DNA from: an uncultured Lachnospiraceae bacterium | GTDB lineage: Bacteria > Bacillota > Clostridia > Lachnospirales > Lachnospiraceae | DNA length: 8,995 nucleotides | NCBI GenBank assembly: GCA_937891165.1 | Contig: CALAEX010000074.1 | Coordinates: 1 to 8,995 of the forward strand | Reading direction: 5' to 3' | In this document: positions 7,277-8,995 of the stretch, piece by piece | Layout: each line of letters starts with the position of its first letter | Numbering within the stretch: position 1 is the stretch's first letter | The notes under the pieces: generated by a model | Told to the model about the DNA's origin: nothing | The model's database searches: none | Seen by the model: the letters and a program-made list of their open reading frames with translations, nothing else | Made by a program: the position numbers and the translations under genes

Positions 7277-8365
7277 TCAGATATTTTGTAGTCGAAAAAA
7301 ATCTTCTTTTGTATCAATATCTTCTAATTCATGTGGTTCTGTAATCGGTAGATATTGTATCGAAGTAGGATATTGTTTCATAAGATAGCCTCCACCTTGA
7401 TTTTCTGGAAGGTGGAGTAATTCTTCAAATGTCCATTGCGGAAAAATAACTGGAGAGCCAGGTGTTGTTTCAAAGATGGGACGAATAATTTTCATAGGAG
7501 CATTTACCGAAGAAAGAGCAAGAGTAGCAATGGTAGCTTGTTTTAATAAAGGCTGGTCGGCTGTACAGAACATGCAATGTTCCATATCTAATTGTGTTTG
7601 AAGACCCAACCGTATCGTATCATTTCGATGTGGGAGCTCATGAAAAATGACTTCTATGCCCATTTTTTCACAGAGAGTTGTAACATCTTTATGCCTAGTT
7701 ACAACTACACGTTTTTTGAAAATTCTAGAGGTAACATCTAATATATAGGAGATAAGTGGTTTTCCATTAAAATCAGCCATAAGTTTGTTTGCACCAAAGC
7801 GTTTTCCAAGTCCAGAAGCCATAATGATACATCCTATATCTCCGAATGGTGCATCTAAGTCAATAAGAAACACATCTTCTCGTTTGCATAAGGTTTCAAG
7901 GTGGGATAAATTTTGCTTTCGGACAACTGCAATCACATGTTTTTGTTCCATGACATACGTAATGGTATCTAGGTAGTCGCTACATTGTGATTCTAAATAT
8001 CCGATTTCGTCAATGCTTATCCATTCTGTTTCAAAGCGAAGGGCATTTTTTAGTGCATTAATTCCAAGAGTTGAAAATCCATCACCGTTGAGACGCATTT
8101 TGTTTTCTACTCCATTGAGTGTACCATCATATATACCGACAATTGAGGTGTTATCCGTCTTATTCTCTTTTAGATATACGGCTTTTTGAGGCTTGGCCCA
8201 AGTCGTAATACCAGGCAAAGTATTTGAAAAAAGTGCGTTGAGAAGGGTCGTTTTTCCACTTCCTCGATTGCCAGTAATGATAATATGTTTTTTATTGCTG
8301 TGATGAAAAGAATTCCAAATACAATTGCTGGTTAGCTTGTATACAGGCATCACGGTAGGTTTCAT
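7277..8365 (-). CDS. THEP1-like NTPase fused to MobA/MocA-like molybdenum-cofactor nucleotidyltransferase
   Basis: Two domains in one 362-residue chain. Residues 25-175 are a P-loop NTPase: Walker A G-N-R-G-S-G-K-T (32-39), Walker B I-S-I-D-E-I-G (116-122) with Asp119/Glu120, and the D-E-I-G-x-x-E pattern typical of THEP1/NTPase_1 proteins. Residues 178-362 are a MobA-like NTP transferase: I-M-A-S-G-L-G-K-R-F-G with Lys194-Leu195 (the usual L-A-A-G-x-S-x-R-x-G-x-x-K-L), metal site D-Q-P (270-272), and G-S-P-V-I-F (303-308). MocA enzymes transfer CMP from CTP, and MobA GMP from GTP, to molybdopterin cofactors; the D-Q-P form and context favour a MocA/YgfJ-type role in molybdenum hydroxylase maturation, which is inferred. 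ATG 8365 has AAAGGAG 13 nt upstream and overlaps the regulator gene by 74 bp, implying coupled expression. The first ~24 residues look non-conserved, so a later start near the P-loop is possible. Confidence 0.85.
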   Translation of the reverse strand: MKPTVMPVYKLTSNCIWNSFHHSNKKHIIITGNRGSGKTTLLNALFSNTLPGITTWAKPQKAVYLKENKTDNTSIVGIYDGTLNGVENKMRLNGDGFSTLGINALKNALRFETEWISIDEIGYLESQCSDYLDTITYVMEQKHVIAVVRKQNLSHLETLCKREDVFLIDLDAPFGDIGCIIMASGLGKRFGANKLMADFNGKPLISYILDVTSRIFKKRVVVTRHKDVTTLCEKMGIEVIFHELPHRNDTIRLGLQTQLDMEHCMFCTADQPLLKQATIATLALSSVNAPMKIIRPIFETTPGSPVIFPQWTFEELLHLPENQGGGYLMKQYPTSIQYLPITEPHELEDIDTKEDFFRLQNI

Positions 8366-8633
8366 AGCGTGTTAGCCACTCCTTTCCTTTTGGGGTTAAT
8401 TGACTGCCTCCACCAGATTTCCCTCCCGTAGTGCGAGTAGTCAGTGGAAAACCTAAACTATGTTCCGCATTTTTTAATATTTTCAATGCTTTTGTATAAG
8501 CCATATTCATAGAGAGTGCGGCAGTTCGAAGAGAACCATGTTCTTCAATGGCATGCAAAAGTTTGGCGGGACCTTCTCCGAAGAATTTAGTGTTATTTTC
8601 ATCAAAAAAAATAATTTTAGTCTGGACTTTCAA
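8292..8633 (-). CDS. ModE-type winged-helix regulator, DNA-binding domain only
   Basis: A 113-residue protein matching the N-terminal domain of ModE, the molybdate-responsive transcription factor. The LysR-like helix-turn-helix is at about residues 26-55 (L-L-H-A-I-E-E-H-G-S-L, then A-A-L-S-M-N-M-A-Y). The diagnostic ModE wing follows: T-T-G-G-K-S-G-G-G-S-Q-L-T, compare A-T-G-G-K-G-G-G-G-A-V-L-T in E. coli ModE. The C-terminal di-mop molybdate-binding domains are absent, so how it senses molybdate, or whether it does, is unknown; single-domain ModE proteins are known in many bacteria. It starts with TTG at 8633, supported by a perfect AAAGGAG 7 nt upstream. It overlaps the ATPase gene by 17 bp and the downstream NTPase-nucleotidyltransferase gene by 74 bp, so it very likely belongs to the same operon and may regulate it. 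Confidence 0.9.
   Translation of the reverse strand: MKVQTKIIFFDENNTKFFGEGPAKLLHAIEEHGSLRTAALSMNMAYTKALKILKNAEHSLGFPLTTRTTGGKSGGGSQLTPKGKEWLTRYETYRDACIQANQQLYLEFFSSQQ
8379..8385 (-). promoter_or_regulatory. Ribosome binding site for the NTPase-nucleotidyltransferase gene
   Basis: On the minus strand AAAGGAG lies 13 nt before ATG 8365, inside the upstream regulator gene. The spacing is long but no other start nearby has a better site; the next in-frame ATG (8350) has none. Confidence 0.5.
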
Positions 8634-8995
8634 AGAAATTCTCCTTTAACATAACAATTTGTTCTTTCCCATTTTTGGTGGTACAGTGGTGCAAGCTGAT
8701 GTCACCATACAGGTGGCGTAGCTTTTCTTCCATACAGGAAAGGGAGTCTGTTCCTGGATCGATAGTAAATGCGATTTTCCCTTCTGATAAAAGGAGCAGT
8801 TTGTCACAGGTGTTCAAAGCCAGCATCGGATCATGCAGAGAAATAAGAGAGGAACTATGAGTTTCTTTGTTCCATTTTTGAATCCGTTCAAGCATCTGAT
8901 AACGAAAATGAAAATCTAAAGCACTTTCCGGTTCATCCAAAAGCAGCAATTTGCTGTTTGTAACAAGGGTTCTGGCCAGGGTGCAAAGCTGTTTT
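8617..8995 (-). CDS. ABC transporter ATP-binding protein, BtuD/FecE type (5' part outside window)
   Basis: The frame is open through the right edge; upstream of the first possible TTG (8949) the sequence still reads K-Q-L-C-T-L-A-R-T-L-V, the helix after the ABC signature, so the gene is cut by the window. Visible are Walker B L-L-L-L-D-E-P (8929-8949), D-loop S-A-L-D, and the H-loop in S-L-H-D-P-M-L-A. The H-D-P-x-x-A-L form and the short C-terminal tail ending after a Y-G motif resemble ATPases that energise FecCD/BtuCD-type importers for metal chelates, cobalamin or, as in MolBC, molybdate. It lies first in the visible operon and overlaps the ModE-like regulator gene by 17 bp, which suggests molybdate or tungstate as substrate (inference). 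Walker A, permease and binding-protein genes would be beyond 8995. Confidence 0.88.
   Translation of the reverse strand, partial: KQLCTLARTLVTNSKLLLLDEPESALDFHFRYQMLERIQKWNKETHSSSLISLHDPMLALNTCDKLLLLSEGKIAFTIDPGTDSLSCMEEKLRHLYGDISLHHCTTKNGKEQIVMLKENFFESPD
8641..8647 (-). promoter_or_regulatory. Ribosome binding site fixing a TTG start for the ModE-like gene
   Basis: Minus-strand AAAGGAG with a 7-nt spacer (AATTTCT) to TTG at 8633. There is no ATG in a suitable position, so TTG is the likely start. The site lies within the last codons of the ATPase gene. Confidence 0.8.

Noticed and set aside
7785..7976. Plus-strand small frame inside the NTPase-nucleotidyltransferase gene
   Set aside because: It is antisense to the conserved nucleotidyltransferase and Walker B region, with no ribosome site or family resemblance.
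8947..8949. TTG as start of the ABC ATPase
   Set aside because: The frame continues upstream to the window edge with conserved ATPase sequence, so this is an internal codon.
1..8995. CRISPR array, tRNA, rRNA, insertion sequence or phage genes
   Set aside because: No regularly spaced repeats, cloverleaf-like segments, transposase or integrase motifs, or terminal inverted repeats were seen.

Overview
The window looks like chromosomal DNA of a low-GC Firmicute, most likely a Clostridia/Lachnospiraceae-type gut anaerobe. Hand counts of selected lines give about 39% GC in 1-600, 30-38% in the sampled lines of the pot genes, and 41% in 8641-8995. The other pointers are strong AAGGAG-type ribosome sites, TTA/TTG/GGT-rich codons, and the gene content: a PotABCD polyamine importer, a LicD protein, a xanthine-type permease and molybdenum genes. 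The taxon is an inference. Coding density is very high and there is no non-coding stretch over 300 bases; the longest gap is the 58-bp terminator region at 7219-7276.

Left part, plus strand (1-7218): a run of seven co-directional genes with gaps of 20 bp or less and no visible internal terminator, so possibly one transcript. It begins with a chimeric reading frame, already open at base 1. Its first ~590 bases encode a single-pass membrane segment plus a Cna-B-like extracellular domain. The frame then runs directly into the 3' two thirds of potA (ABC signature, Walker B, H-loop, TOBE domain) with no Walker A. After it come potB and potC (permeases) and potD (substrate-binding lipoprotein), together a spermidine/putrescine importer. 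Next are a family-2 glycosyltransferase, a LicD-family protein, and an NCS2 (xanthine/uric-acid type) permease. A perfect 12-bp-stem terminator, usable from both sides, closes the run.

Right part, minus strand (8995-7277): a convergent, overlapping three-gene operon. In transcription order it holds the 3' end of a BtuD/FecE-type ABC ATPase (5' part outside the window), a ModE-type winged-helix regulator without molybdate-binding domains, and a two-domain protein joining a THEP1-like P-loop NTPase to a MobA/MocA-like nucleotidyltransferase. This set suggests molybdate/tungstate uptake plus molybdenum-cofactor maturation. Beside a xanthine-type permease it fits purine catabolism through a molybdenum hydroxylase encoded elsewhere (inference).

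The main oddity is the potA chimera. As read, it cannot be a working ATPase. Either a real deletion or rearrangement joined two unrelated genes, or the contig is misassembled at about 580-615. The second point of interest is the NTPase-nucleotidyltransferase fusion in the molybdenum operon.
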